Source of the DNA: Paenibacillus sp. 32352
GTDB lineage: Bacteria > Bacillota > Bacilli > Paenibacillales > NBRC-103111
Reading direction: 5' to 3'
Assembly: GCF_002042965.1 (NCBI RefSeq)
Contig: NZ_MZNT01000007.1
Location: 1-64,000 of the forward strand
DNA length: 64,000 nucleotides
Each line of letters begins with the position of its first letter. Position 1 is the first letter of the stretch. The notes beneath the pieces were generated by a model, which was given only the letters and a program-made list of their open reading frames with translations, made no database searches and had not been told where the DNA came from. Positions 42,930 to 51,499 of the stretch are shown here, piece by piece. A program made the translations under genes and the position numbers.

Positions 42930-43895
42930 TCAGTCACCAAACAGGAAATCATCATCCGTCAAAGTTTCCACGTTAACCGTCCGAATATACCCGTTGCCTT
43001 TCTTGGAAAAGAAATCATGCTGCTTCGTACGGGTATTAATCCCGTTAAGGACGATAGGATTGATATCCTCTTCCGGGAACAAAGGCTCCAGCCCCAGGTT
43101 CATCATGGCTTTGTTTGCATTATAACGCAAGAAGGCTTTCACTTCGCCCGTCAGCCCTACTGCGGTATACAGTTCCTCTGTATATTGCTCTTCGTTGCTG
43201 TGCAAGTAGCGAAGAAGTCCTTGCAATGTCTCATAAGCAGCTTGCTGTTCGTCCTGATCCAATTGGGCATACACCTCTTGAGCCAGCATGCCGACATACA
43301 ACCCGTGAATGCTCTCATCGCGCAGAATCAGGTTAATGATCTCCCCGCTGCTCGTCATTTTCCCTTGCCCGGCCAGGTACAGCGGATAAAAGAAGCCGCT
43401 ATAGAACAGATAGCTCTCGAGCAGTACGGAAGCTGCCATCGCCAAGTACAAATCTTTGCGTGAGTGAATGTTGTTATAATATTGGGATATCGTCTCCGCT
43501 TTGACCTGTAGGAAACGGTTGTTTTCAATCCATTGAAAAATGCTATCGATCTCTTCCGTCGATGCCAATGTGGTAAAAATACTGCTATACGATTTGGCAT
43601 GGATTTGCTCCATCATCCCCATAAAGCCGAGGACCGCTTTACGCTGCAGCCCTTCGACGAGCTCGAGAATTTTGGGCATTCCGACGCCGCCTTGTACCGT
43701 ATCGAGCAGCGTTAAACCGCCAAGTACCTTCATGTACAGGTCCCGCTCCGCATCGTTTAATGTCAGCCAGGACATTTTATCATCGGATAGCGGAATCTCC
43801 TCATCCGTCCAAAATTGCATAATATTTTGCTTCCAGAATGTATCCGTAAAATCGTCATCTGGACGGTTCCAATTCACGGCTTTCCAAACACTCAT
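42930..43895 (-). CDS. nrdF: class Ib ribonucleoside-diphosphate reductase, beta subunit
   Basis: A 321-aa radical-generating subunit. Metal ligands D65, E96 and H99 and the radical tyrosine Y103 are visible (LLDTVQ, MMEQIHAKSYSS), with the second ligand set around DESIHGLYVG. In class Ib the metal is di-manganese loaded with NrdI's help, or di-iron. It follows nrdE by 26 bp and is followed by the riboswitch of the next operon. The operon as a whole is under a cobalamin riboswitch. Confidence 0.95.
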   Translation of the reverse strand: MSVWKAVNWNRPDDDFTDTFWKQNIMQFWTDEEIPLSDDKMSWLTLNDAERDLYMKVLGGLTLLDTVQGGVGMPKILELVEGLQRKAVLGFMGMMEQIHAKSYSSIFTTLASTEEIDSIFQWIENNRFLQVKAETISQYYNNIHSRKDLYLAMAASVLLESYLFYSGFFYPLYLAGQGKMTSSGEIINLILRDESIHGLYVGMLAQEVYAQLDQDEQQAAYETLQGLLRYLHSNEEQYTEELYTAVGLTGEVKAFLRYNANKAMMNLGLEPLFPEEDINPIVLNGINTRTKQHDFFSKKGNGYIRTVNVETLTDDDFLFGD

Positions 43896-43921
43896 TGCTG
43901 CAACTCCCTTTCCAGCTTATC

Positions 43922-46006
43922 TTATACGGAACAACTGATGCACTCTTCAACGGAAAGATGGTTCGTCCGAGTGTAATAAAGAGATTTCAGTCCTTTTTTA
44001 GCTGCGTAAATATAGTATCGTGCGAGCTGTCTCGTCGTCACATCGCTGTTGACGTGCAGGACCGTGGATATTCCCTGGTCCACATGCGTTTGAATTTCGG
44101 CAATCAAATCCAATACCTTGAACTGATCCATCTGATAAGCCGATTTATAGAAGAAGTAGTTATCTCTGCTCAAATACGGCATCGGATAGTAGGTAGTCGA
44201 GTTGGCATAGGTGCGCGTTTCGATTTGCTCGACAATCGGCATTACGCTTGACGTTGCATTCTGGATATAGGAAATGCTCTGTGTCGGCGCAATGGCAAGC
44301 CGGTAAGCATGATATAACCCGTAAGCTTGTACAGCGGACTTCAGGCTCGCCCAATCTTCGGGAGACGGGATCGTCATGTCCTTGAACAGCTCTTGTACCT
44401 TACTTGTAACGGGTCTGTAGTCCGTTTCCAAATAGCGGTCGAAGTAAGTGCCGTTCGCATAGTCGGATTGCTCAAAGCCGGCAAACGTAACGCCGCGTTC
44501 TTTAGCAATCTCCATGCTTCTTTCCAACGAATAAAAGTTCATCATCATAAAAAAGGTGCGAACGAAATCTTTGGCTTCTTCGCCTTCATAAGCGATTTTA
44601 TTTTTGGCCAAGTAGCCATGAAGGTTCATCGCTCCAAGTCCGACCGAGTGCATCTCTTGATTCGCTTTGGCAACGCCAGGGGCATTGGCGACGGTCGTCA
44701 TATCGCTGACCGCTGTCAGTGCGGTAATCCCTTCCTTAACGGATTCCTTCACTTTATTCAGCTCCATCACGTTGGCAATGTTCAAGGAAGCAAGGTTGCA
44801 GCTGATATCGCGGCGGATTCTATCCGGCTGGCCGTAATCGTTGATTTCCGATGTCTCCTGCAGCTGGAAAATTTCCGTGCAGAGGTTCGACATTTTTATC
44901 GCGCCCAGCTGCTTCAGTGGGTGTACGCGATTGGCATTGGTTTTGTTCATAATGTAAGGATAGCCTGATTCCAGCTGAATCATGGAGATCTTGATCATCA
45001 TATCGCGTGCGCTCATCACGACTTTCTTACGCACACGATCATTAGCCAGTAATTCATCATACATAGCATCAAGATCCATATCATCCAAATGGGTTCCATA
45101 CGCTTTATAAACGGAATAAGGAGCAAACACGTGCAGAGGCTTGTTTTCTTCCGCCAGCTGATAGAACTTGTTAGGGATGATCAACCCGATCGATAAAGTC
45201 TTAAGGCGTGTTTTTTCATCGGCATTGATCTTCTTGCTGTCGAGCAGCTCCATAATATCCCAGCCGAAAATGTTATAATACGCAGCTCCCGACCCTCTGC
45301 GCTGCCCCATTTGATCGGCATAGGAGAAGGCATCCTCCATCAATTTGAGCACCGGCATAATGCCTTTTGCCGCACCTTCTACATCTTTAATCGGTTCTCC
45401 GCGGCCGCGTAATTTGGATAAATTGACCGCCACCCCTCCTCCGATTTTGGAAAGCTGCATGCATGTGCCGAGAACATAGTTAATCGAATTCAGAGAATCG
45501 TCCATTTCCAGCAAAAAGCACGAAACCATTTCTCCGCGACGGCTCTTGCCCGCATTCAGAAATGTCGGAGTCGCCGGCTGCACACGTTGGTCCATCATGG
45601 CCGTAGTCAGTGTTCTAGCCGTATTCATATCTCCACGAGCCAGATGCAGCGCTACAATCGCCACTCTATCCGGGTAATGCTCCAAGTACATCGTGCGGTC
45701 ATTGCTCTTCACTGCGTAATCCGTATAAAATTTGGATGCCGCCATGTAGGAAGGAAATTCGAAGCGATAGCTATGCGCGATTTCGTAAATTTCCTCAACG
45801 TCAGCCGGTGAATACTGCTGATATACATCCTCGTAATAGTCGTTATCGATCATATAGCGCACTTTCGCACTCGTATCCGCGAATTGTACGCTTTTGCTAT
45901 GTACTTCTTCCATAAACGCCTTTACGGCTTCCTTATCCTTTTCCAATTGAAAAAAGCCGTCCGTATCTCTTTGCAGCAACAAATTGTTCAATTCAATATG
46001 CAGCAA
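43922..46006 (-). CDS. nrdE: class Ib ribonucleoside-diphosphate reductase, alpha subunit
   Basis: A 694-aa catalytic subunit that reduces ribonucleoside diphosphates to deoxyribonucleotides. It contains the active-site loop NLCTEIFQLQ with glutamate, catalytic cysteines in VSCFLLEMDDSLNS, the PTQSISYIQNATSSVMP segment, and the C-terminal redox-active ECISCSV tail. The short N-terminus lacks the ATP cone of class Ia, as expected. It overlaps nrdI by 14 bp. Reductant is probably glutaredoxin-like NrdH or thioredoxin; no nrdH is present in the window. Confidence 0.96.
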   Translation of the reverse strand: MLHIELNNLLLQRDTDGFFQLEKDKEAVKAFMEEVHSKSVQFADTSAKVRYMIDNDYYEDVYQQYSPADVEEIYEIAHSYRFEFPSYMAASKFYTDYAVKSNDRTMYLEHYPDRVAIVALHLARGDMNTARTLTTAMMDQRVQPATPTFLNAGKSRRGEMVSCFLLEMDDSLNSINYVLGTCMQLSKIGGGVAVNLSKLRGRGEPIKDVEGAAKGIMPVLKLMEDAFSYADQMGQRRGSGAAYYNIFGWDIMELLDSKKINADEKTRLKTLSIGLIIPNKFYQLAEENKPLHVFAPYSVYKAYGTHLDDMDLDAMYDELLANDRVRKKVVMSARDMMIKISMIQLESGYPYIMNKTNANRVHPLKQLGAIKMSNLCTEIFQLQETSEINDYGQPDRIRRDISCNLASLNIANVMELNKVKESVKEGITALTAVSDMTTVANAPGVAKANQEMHSVGLGAMNLHGYLAKNKIAYEGEEAKDFVRTFFMMMNFYSLERSMEIAKERGVTFAGFEQSDYANGTYFDRYLETDYRPVTSKVQELFKDMTIPSPEDWASLKSAVQAYGLYHAYRLAIAPTQSISYIQNATSSVMPIVEQIETRTYANSTTYYPMPYLSRDNYFFYKSAYQMDQFKVLDLIAEIQTHVDQGISTVLHVNSDVTTRQLARYYIYAAKKGLKSLYYTRTNHLSVEECISCSV

Positions 46007-46352
46007 CCAAACGCACCTCCTGTTTAAACCGCTCTACATCCTGCTTCGTTCCTGAAAGCTCAAACTTGCTTACTACCGGTACCTTATATAATTTCGCGAT
46101 AAGATCGGCGCTTCGGGCAAAGCCTTCTCCCCAATTCCGATTACCGCTAGCTGAAACTCCCATGAGATTCGCATGATTCTTTTGAAGAAAGGACATCACT
46201 TTCTGAGGCACTTGACCGAAGCCCGTAGTATAGGTGATTAGAACGAACGGTTCATTCACCGTCATCATTTCCTCTATTTGAACCACTCGCATATTCAGCT
46301 TTTCGACAAAACGGCGAACATTTCCCGTCTTGGAGTCATAAGCGATCAACAT
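45993..46352 (-). CDS. nrdI: class Ib RNR flavodoxin-like maturase
   Basis: A 119-aa flavoprotein (MLIAYDSKTGNVRRFVEKL) that supplies oxidant to assemble the di-manganese-tyrosyl radical of NrdF. FMN-binding segments TYTTGFGQVP and SASGNRNWGEGF are recognisable. The frame is open 50 codons upstream but that part crosses the riboswitch terminator and is not coding; ATG 46352 follows AGGAAGGGG and gives the standard length. First gene of the nrdIEF operon. Confidence 0.93.
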   Translation of the reverse strand: MLIAYDSKTGNVRRFVEKLNMRVVQIEEMMTVNEPFVLITYTTGFGQVPQKVMSFLQKNHANLMGVSASGNRNWGEGFARSADLIAKLYKVPVVSKFELSGTKQDVERFKQEVRLVAAY

Positions 46353-46391
46353 GCATTTCTTCCCCTTCCTTAGTCCCCGCGGAGCAGGCAT

Positions 46392-46427
46392 AAAAAAGCG
46401 CGTTCGGCTAACAGGGCCGAATGCGCT
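46392..46427 (-). terminator. expression-platform terminator of the nrd riboswitch
   Basis: AGCGCGTTCGGC (46397-46408) pairs with GCCGAATGCGCT (46416-46427), one mismatch/G-U included, around a 7-nt loop, and the minus strand continues with six T. It lies between the cobalamin aptamer and nrdI and implies transcription attenuation. Confidence 0.9.
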
Positions 46428-46499
46428 GAAACGAGCATGCAAATGTACATACTTCATTAAAGACGTAACGGACACCTTCCTGTTCTCCGCAGGCCGTGT

Positions 46500-46685
46500 C
46501 AATGATCAGGCAGGTCTCCTGGCTAGAGAATCATCATGATCGATCTGCCTTCCCAGCTTGTTTGGCTCCCAAGCCAGTGGCATACAAGACCGATCCTCCT
46601 CTCTTACAGTGGCGGGACCGCGCCGGCTTCTCACCGGACTTCCCTATTAAGCTTTCTCGTTCTATTGAACGAAAAGCACCTGTCA
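46500..46685 (-). ncRNA. cobalamin riboswitch (nrdIEF operon)
   Basis: The minus strand has the cobalamin aptamer elements in order: ACAGGTGC, GGGAAGTCCGGTGA, GCGGTCCCGCCACTGTAA, a CCACTGGC stem-loop and the B12 box AGCCAGGAGACCTGCC (within 46508-46524). With the downstream terminator it would repress this B12-independent reductase when cobalamin is available and let the cell use a B12-dependent class II enzyme, which must be encoded elsewhere. Confidence 0.95.
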
Positions 46686-46854
46686 CAACAATATATAGTT
46701 GGCAATAAATAATCTATATCAATATATGGTATTTGTCAATGGATAGGATGGCCCTTGTTTTAGTATTTTTATAGACTTCAGCCTATAGCTGACTGTCATT
46801 TTCATGCATATAAAATGCCGCTGAGACTTGCTGCAGCAAGCCTTTTGTCGATGA

Positions 46855-46885
46855 CAAAAAAGACCTGGCGCATGCTGCGCAGGTC
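46855..46885 (-). terminator. intrinsic terminator of metE
   Basis: GACCTG (46862-46867) pairs with CAGGTC (46880-46885), extended inside by GCGCA/TGCGC-type pairing, and the minus strand continues with six T. It separates metE from the riboswitch-controlled nrd operon. In 46690-46854 I see only a CTTGCTGCAGCAAG palindrome near 46828-46841. Confidence 0.8.
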
Positions 46886-46909
46886 CTAATTAGCCGAAAA
46901 ATTAGTTAT

Positions 46910-47041
46910 TTAGTCCTGGGTACAAAGGAAATTGTATGCTACATCTTTCACTATTCCGCGAATCGAATACCGCTGGTCACCATCGACTTGGCCAGATCCA
47001 ATGGAATTGCCTTTCAATTCAAAGTAACGTCTGTCTCTGTC
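46910..47041 (-). other. open frame without start, possible coding scrap
   Basis: Between metE and its terminator a 43-codon frame bounded by TAA codons reads ELKGNSIGSGQVDGDQRYSI in its middle, which looks protein-like, but it has no ATG, GTG or TTG with a ribosome binding site. It might be a decayed gene end or chance. Confidence 0.2.
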
Positions 47042-47065
47042 TTATTACGGCCTATACCCTGCTTC

Positions 47066-49357
47066 TTATTTTGCCGCGGACTGCTCGTATTTGGCACGCG
47101 CCGTCTTAGTCGCCTCCACCATATTGCGAAGGGATGCAACCGTTTCTTCAAGACCGCGTGTCTTCAGACCGCAATCCGGATTGATCCAGAACAATTTGGG
47201 ATCTAACACACGCAATGCGCGTTCAATCATACCCGTCATTTCCTCTACGCTCGGAATACGCGGACTATGAATGTCATACACACCCAAGCCGATTCCCAGC
47301 TTATAGGTATTCAACTCGAAGCTGTGGATTAATTCACCGTGGCTGCGGGATGTCTCGATGGAAATAACGTCCGCATCCATCGCTTCAATGGAATCTATCA
47401 TGTCATGGAACTCACAGTAGCACATATGGGTGTGGATCTGCGTTGTTTTTTGAACTGTGCAGGTGGCAATGCGAAAGGCTTTGACAGCCCATGCAAGATA
47501 ATCTGCCTGCTCCGACTCTTTAAGCGGTAATCCCTCTCGTACTGCCGGTTCATCCACCTGAATCATGCCAATGCCTGCCTTCTCCAACGCCTCTACTTCT
47601 TGTCTGAGAGCATAAGCCAATTGGTATGCAATCTGCTCGCGCGGGATATCCTCACGGACAAACGACCAGTTCATGATGGTGATAGGTCCTGTCAGCATTC
47701 CTTTTACAGGATGGCTCGTCTGCGACTGGGCGTATTTGGTTTCTTCAACGGTCATTTCACCAATGAACGCTACATCTCCGTAGATCACCGGCGGCTTGAC
47801 GCAGCGGGAACCGTAGGATTGCACCCATCCATTTTGGGTAAATGCAAATCCCGCAAGCTTTTCGCCAAAAAACTCCACCATATCGGTTCTCTCAAACTCA
47901 CCGTGTACAAGCACGTCGATGCCGATTTCTTCCTGGATCTTGATCCAGGTATCGATCTGCTCGCGGATAAATTCAGCATACTGCTTGTCGTTCCATTCCC
48001 CTTTACGCCATAATTGACGTGCTTTACGCACCTCAGCGGACTGCGGGAAGCTGCCGATGGTTGTCGTCGGAAATAGCGGCAATTGCCATTTCACCTGCTG
48101 AGCTGCATAGCGTTCTGCAAACGGAGCGGAACGTACTGGTTCTTGAGAGCCGACAGCTGCAACGGCGGTCTGAATCTCGCTGCGGTTTCGATCGGCGGAT
48201 TGCTGAAGCGTTTGAATGGCACGATCATATTGCTCCAATTCTCCTTGAACTGCTTCCTTTGAGGAGAAAGCTTTGGTCAATAGGACGAGCTCGTTCAATT
48301 TTTCATCGGCAAACGCGAGAGCACCTTTCAAATCGGAGGTAAGCTTCGTTTCCCGCTCTACGGTTACTGGTACGTGAAGCAGGCTGCACGAAGATTGAAC
48401 AATCAAGCGGTCAGCAGGTACTGCCTTCGCAAGATCTTTCAACAACTCCAGCTTTCCGGTTAACGACGCCTTCCAAATACCGCGGCCATCAATGACTCCC
48501 GCACCCAAAACCTTGTCCTGCGGGAAGCCAATTGTTTGAATGGACTTCAGATTTCCGTCGTATCCATGAACGAAATCAAGGCCTATTCCTTTAACTGGAA
48601 GCTTGACGATGTCACTGTATCGTTCTACCGATTCAAAGTACGTTTGCAGCATAAGATTCAAGCCGGGTACTGCTGCGGCAAAGGTCTCATAAATATGCTT
48701 CAATCGCTGTACGTCCTCATCGGATAGCTTGGTTACAAGAATCGGTTCATCCACCTGTACCCATTGAACGCCTTCCGCCGCAAGCTCCTGAAGTAACTGC
48801 ACATAGAGCGGCAGCAGCTTATCCAGCCAGGCGTCCGTTTCCGATGCAGCGTATCCTTTGGAAAGCTTCAAGAAGGTCAACGGCCCAACGATAACCGGTT
48901 TTCCTTCAATACCAAGCTTCTCCTTCGCTTCACGATAAGCTTCAAGTGGCTTATTCTCCGTAAGCACCGGCGACGCTCCTGAAAGCTCAGGAACAATATA
49001 ATGATAATTCGTATTGAACCATTTGGTCATTTCACTTGCGGCGGCACCCTCGGTCCCGCGGGCTACCCCGTAATATACGGACAAAGGAACGGCTCCGCCT
49101 GTATACGAGAACCGGCTCGGAATAATGCCGAACATCGCTGCCGTATCCAGAATATGATCGTAATAGCTGAAGTCATTGACCGGAATGAGGTCAATTCCTT
49201 TCTCCTGCTGCTTGCGCAAATGACCCAAACGAATGTTCTGCAGCTGACTGCGAAAATCTTGTTCTTCCAACCTGCCTGACCAGAACGCTTCCAGAGCCTT
49301 CTTCCATTCTCTATCAGCACCAATACGCGGATAGCCTAATACGCTGCTTTTTACCAT
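47066..49357 (-). CDS. metE: cobalamin-independent methionine synthase
   Basis: A 763-aa enzyme that moves the methyl group of methyltetrahydrofolate-polyglutamate to homocysteine. Both (beta/alpha)8 halves are present; the N-terminal half begins SSVLGYPRIGADREWKKALE and the zinc site in the C-terminal half is formed by the His and Cys of IHTHMCYCEF, a following Glu and the Cys of PDCGLKTRG. GAGGAG precedes the ATG. A TATAAT lies at 49426-49431 upstream with a dyad just beyond it. No cobalamin, S-box or T-box leader is visible, unlike many B12-regulated metE genes. Confidence 0.97.
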   Translation of the reverse strand: MVKSSVLGYPRIGADREWKKALEAFWSGRLEEQDFRSQLQNIRLGHLRKQQEKGIDLIPVNDFSYYDHILDTAAMFGIIPSRFSYTGGAVPLSVYYGVARGTEGAAASEMTKWFNTNYHYIVPELSGASPVLTENKPLEAYREAKEKLGIEGKPVIVGPLTFLKLSKGYAASETDAWLDKLLPLYVQLLQELAAEGVQWVQVDEPILVTKLSDEDVQRLKHIYETFAAAVPGLNLMLQTYFESVERYSDIVKLPVKGIGLDFVHGYDGNLKSIQTIGFPQDKVLGAGVIDGRGIWKASLTGKLELLKDLAKAVPADRLIVQSSCSLLHVPVTVERETKLTSDLKGALAFADEKLNELVLLTKAFSSKEAVQGELEQYDRAIQTLQQSADRNRSEIQTAVAAVGSQEPVRSAPFAERYAAQQVKWQLPLFPTTTIGSFPQSAEVRKARQLWRKGEWNDKQYAEFIREQIDTWIKIQEEIGIDVLVHGEFERTDMVEFFGEKLAGFAFTQNGWVQSYGSRCVKPPVIYGDVAFIGEMTVEETKYAQSQTSHPVKGMLTGPITIMNWSFVREDIPREQIAYQLAYALRQEVEALEKAGIGMIQVDEPAVREGLPLKESEQADYLAWAVKAFRIATCTVQKTTQIHTHMCYCEFHDMIDSIEAMDADVISIETSRSHGELIHSFELNTYKLGIGLGVYDIHSPRIPSVEEMTGMIERALRVLDPKLFWINPDCGLKTRGLEETVASLRNMVEATKTARAKYEQSAAK

Positions 49358-49442
49358 GTGAAAAACTCCTCTACAATTTGGTTATAAAGAAATTTACCAC
49401 AGATTGGTTGCTATAAAGTAATTGGATTATACTATATCTAGT

Positions 49443-49459
49443 TATAGCCGCAGGCTATA
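49443..49459. promoter_or_regulatory. dyad upstream of the metE -10 element
   Basis: TATAGCC-GCA-GGCTATA (49443-49459) is a perfect 7-3-7 inverted repeat lying 12 bp upstream of a minus-strand TATAAT (49426-49431). No good -35 hexamer is present at the right distance, and the dyad occupies that place, so it may be an activator or repressor site for metE. It also overlaps the stop codon of a gene remnant. Confidence 0.35.
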
Positions 49460-49718
49460 CCGCATAGGTTGGGCTATCGTTTGCTTCAAGGCTTCCGTTC
49501 ATGGTCTCCTCATCCGCATAAGGAATATCGAACGCAATGGATGATTCATTAAGCTCCAGACTTTCGCCGCTAAGCTTCACGCCAAGCTTGGCATCCTCGT
49601 CATAATCACCCGTAATCCGTGAGGCAATCTCTTTGGATGGATTGACCCAATGTCCTTTTCCATCATTGTCAATGACAAAGTACCAATGATCGATCTTCCC
49701 AATGGCATGTACGAATTC
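49455..49718 (-). pseudogene. C-terminal remnant of an unidentified protein
   Basis: An 87-codon frame ending in TAG has clear protein character (IDHWYFVIDNDGKGHWVNPS, then acidic LSGESLELNESSIAFDIPYA) but opens directly after a TAA with no start codon or ribosome binding site. The upstream part of the gene is missing; immediately upstream lies the AT-rich TetR/heme O synthase pair, whose arrival may have removed it. I cannot name the parent family. Confidence 0.5.
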
Positions 49719-49737
49719 TTAACCACCAGTAGCTTGT

Positions 49738-50346
49738 TCACAGAGAGCAAGGGGGCATGAACATATTTTTTAATGCTTTTCCGAATAAATTAGGTGGAAC
49801 ATTATCTTGACTAATATAACTAAATATAGCCATGCCGTTTTCTAATGAAAGAATAGTCCATGCAATTTCTTCTGACGAAAGACCAAACTCATAATTCTCT
49901 TTCTTCATCAACTTTTCAATAGATTGGGATATTTGTTCCACTGATTGGGTTATCATGTTCGACCATTTATATCGGACTGACTCATCTCTCATCGCAAAAA
50001 GAAGAAATTCCATATTAAGCATACTCCACGTTCGATTTTCCCTAATATAAATGGGGTATTGGTCCAATTTTTCTATAAAGTGTGAAAGTGGATGCTGTTG
50101 GTCTATTACTTGATGGATCTTGTCTACATGTAATTGCATTTGTTTTTCCAATAGAGCCAGAAAGAGCTCTTCCTTGGAATTAAAATTAGCATAAAAAGCC
50201 CCTTTACTAAATCCAGCATGCTCTGCAATTTTGTCAACAGAAGCCCCATGAAAGCCAAACTCGGCGAAAATTTGAACAGCAGACTCTAAAAGCAATTTCC
50301 GTGTTTCCTCTTTTCGCTCCTTTTGCGATAGTCTTCGTCTAAGCAA
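49738..50346 (-). CDS. TetR family transcriptional regulator
   Basis: A repressor of about 202 aa with the TetR helix-turn-helix (LLLESAVQIFAEFGFHGASV, then DKIAEHAGFSKGAFYANFNSKEEL) at about 18-60. The TTG at 50346 follows AAGGAGG by 9 nt and gives a typical length; an ATG 30 nt upstream has no such site. It is divergent from the heme O synthase gene, and a palindrome overlaps that gene's promoter. The region is visibly more AT-rich than its surroundings, suggesting acquisition. Confidence 0.88.
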   Translation of the reverse strand: MLRRRLSQKERKEETRKLLLESAVQIFAEFGFHGASVDKIAEHAGFSKGAFYANFNSKEELFLALLEKQMQLHVDKIHQVIDQQHPLSHFIEKLDQYPIYIRENRTWSMLNMEFLLFAMRDESVRYKWSNMITQSVEQISQSIEKLMKKENYEFGLSSEEIAWTILSLENGMAIFSYISQDNVPPNLFGKALKNMFMPPCSL

Positions 50347-50365
50347 GCTCCTCTTCCTCCTTTTC

Positions 50366-50408
50366 TTGACAACCATACCATATAGAATTAATATACCATA
50401 TAGTATAT
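50366..50408 (+). promoter_or_regulatory. ctaB-like gene promoter with TetR-type operator
   Basis: -35 TTGACA (50366-50371), exact 17-bp spacer, -10 TAATAT (50389-50394). The inverted repeat ATATAC-N6-GTATAT (50391-50408) covers the -10 and the start region, and the motif ATACCATATAG also recurs as a direct repeat. This is the likely site of the divergent TetR protein. Confidence 0.72.
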
Positions 50409-50448
50409 AAATTCTGTTAAGTATCCGCAAATAAAGGAGAAGAAAACA

Positions 50449-51366
50449 ATGGGAGAGAAGGAAAACCTTATAAGCCAAAGTAAGTCTTTAACCAATATTT
50501 TGGCTCAAACAGTTAAAACAGGGATTATAAAATCAAATCTGATTCCAATGTTTGCTGGATTAACATTGTCATTGTATACATATAAAATCAGTATAATTGA
50601 AAAATTGCCTGAGATACTATTTGCTTTCATAGGTTCTATTTTAGTAATAGGAGCAGCAGGAGCTTTTAATAATTTGTATGACCGAGACATTGATTCCATT
50701 ATGCAGAGAACCAAAAACAGACCAACCGTGACGGGAGAAATAAATCCTAATACAGTATTATGGCTTGGTATCTTCATGTCTATTTTCGGAATTATTTCTT
50801 TAGCATTAACAACTCATTTAGCTGCAATCCTAGGGTTCGCTGGTTTATTTTTTTATATTTTCCCCTATACGATGTGGAGCAAGAGAAGAACTGTTTACAA
50901 TACAGAAATTGGAAGTATATCTGGAGCGATGCCGCCTCTCATTGGATGGGCTGCTATTCATCCAGACATCACACATCCCGCGATCCTCGGACTGTTTGTC
51001 ATCACCGTTATTTGGCAAATGCCACATTTCTATTCAATAGCTATTAGGAAACACAATGAATATAAGGCTGCAAAGGTTCCTATGTTGCCAGTTGTAAAAG
51101 GAATCAAGAGGACATATTTACAAACTAACATTTATTTAATTGTATTAATTATAATAAGTTTTCTTTTTAGTTCTTTAAGCATTGGACTTATGTTAGTGGC
51201 ACTCCTTTTAAGTCTTATATGGCTTGGTTTAAGTATTTTCGGTTACCGGAGGATGGATTCGGAGAAGTGGGCAAAATCAATGTTTGTATATTCCCTGATC
51301 TATATGACAATTCTTTTTTCAACTGTCATTATTTATTCCCTTATGGGTATTATTTTTGATTTATAA
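50449..51366 (+). CDS. ctaB: heme O synthase (protoheme IX farnesyltransferase)
   Basis: A 305-aa UbiA-superfamily prenyltransferase that attaches a farnesyl group to heme B for heme-copper oxidases. The Mg-prenyl diphosphate motif NNLYDRDID (about 72-80) with KNRPTVTG after it, and a second region IWQMPHFYSIAIRKHNEY, are characteristic, with about eight hydrophobic segments. AAAGGAG precedes the ATG. It is not beside cta/qox oxidase genes; instead it has its own TetR repressor and an AT-rich base composition, so it may be an acquired, inducible second copy. Confidence 0.92.
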   Translation: MGEKENLISQSKSLTNILAQTVKTGIIKSNLIPMFAGLTLSLYTYKISIIEKLPEILFAFIGSILVIGAAGAFNNLYDRDIDSIMQRTKNRPTVTGEINPNTVLWLGIFMSIFGIISLALTTHLAAILGFAGLFFYIFPYTMWSKRRTVYNTEIGSISGAMPPLIGWAAIHPDITHPAILGLFVITVIWQMPHFYSIAIRKHNEYKAAKVPMLPVVKGIKRTYLQTNIYLIVLIIISFLFSSLSIGLMLVALLLSLIWLGLSIFGYRRMDSEKWAKSMFVYSLIYMTILFSTVIIYSLMGIIFDL

Positions 51367-51422
51367 AATTGCTGTTACGGATAGAGAGAATGATGAAAAT
51401 CAATCAAGTAAGCCTCTTAGAG

Positions 51423-51468
51423 CGAAATCACCTCCCTCTGTACCGTAGGTCAGAAAAAGGTGATTTTG
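51423..51468 (-). terminator. stem-loop between ctaB and the GH2 gene
   Basis: AAATCACCT (51425-51433) pairs perfectly with AGGTGATTT (51458-51466) around about 24 nt. T-rich stretches flank on both strands, so it may end both converging units. Confidence 0.6.
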
Positions 51469-51499
51469 CAGCTAGCCCATTAGAATCGGTTGTTACTCG

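Noticed and set aside
44327..44968. 213-aa plus-strand open frame
   Set aside because: Antisense to nrdE, which is intact and certain.
46352..46502. N-terminal extension of NrdI
   Set aside because: The extra 50 codons cross the riboswitch terminator and hold no NrdI-like sequence; the ATG at 46352 has its own ribosome binding site.
49358..49740. Cobalamin, S-box or T-box leader in front of metE
   Set aside because: No B12 box, no GCCACTG core, no T-box sequence and too little space between the -10 and the start codon.
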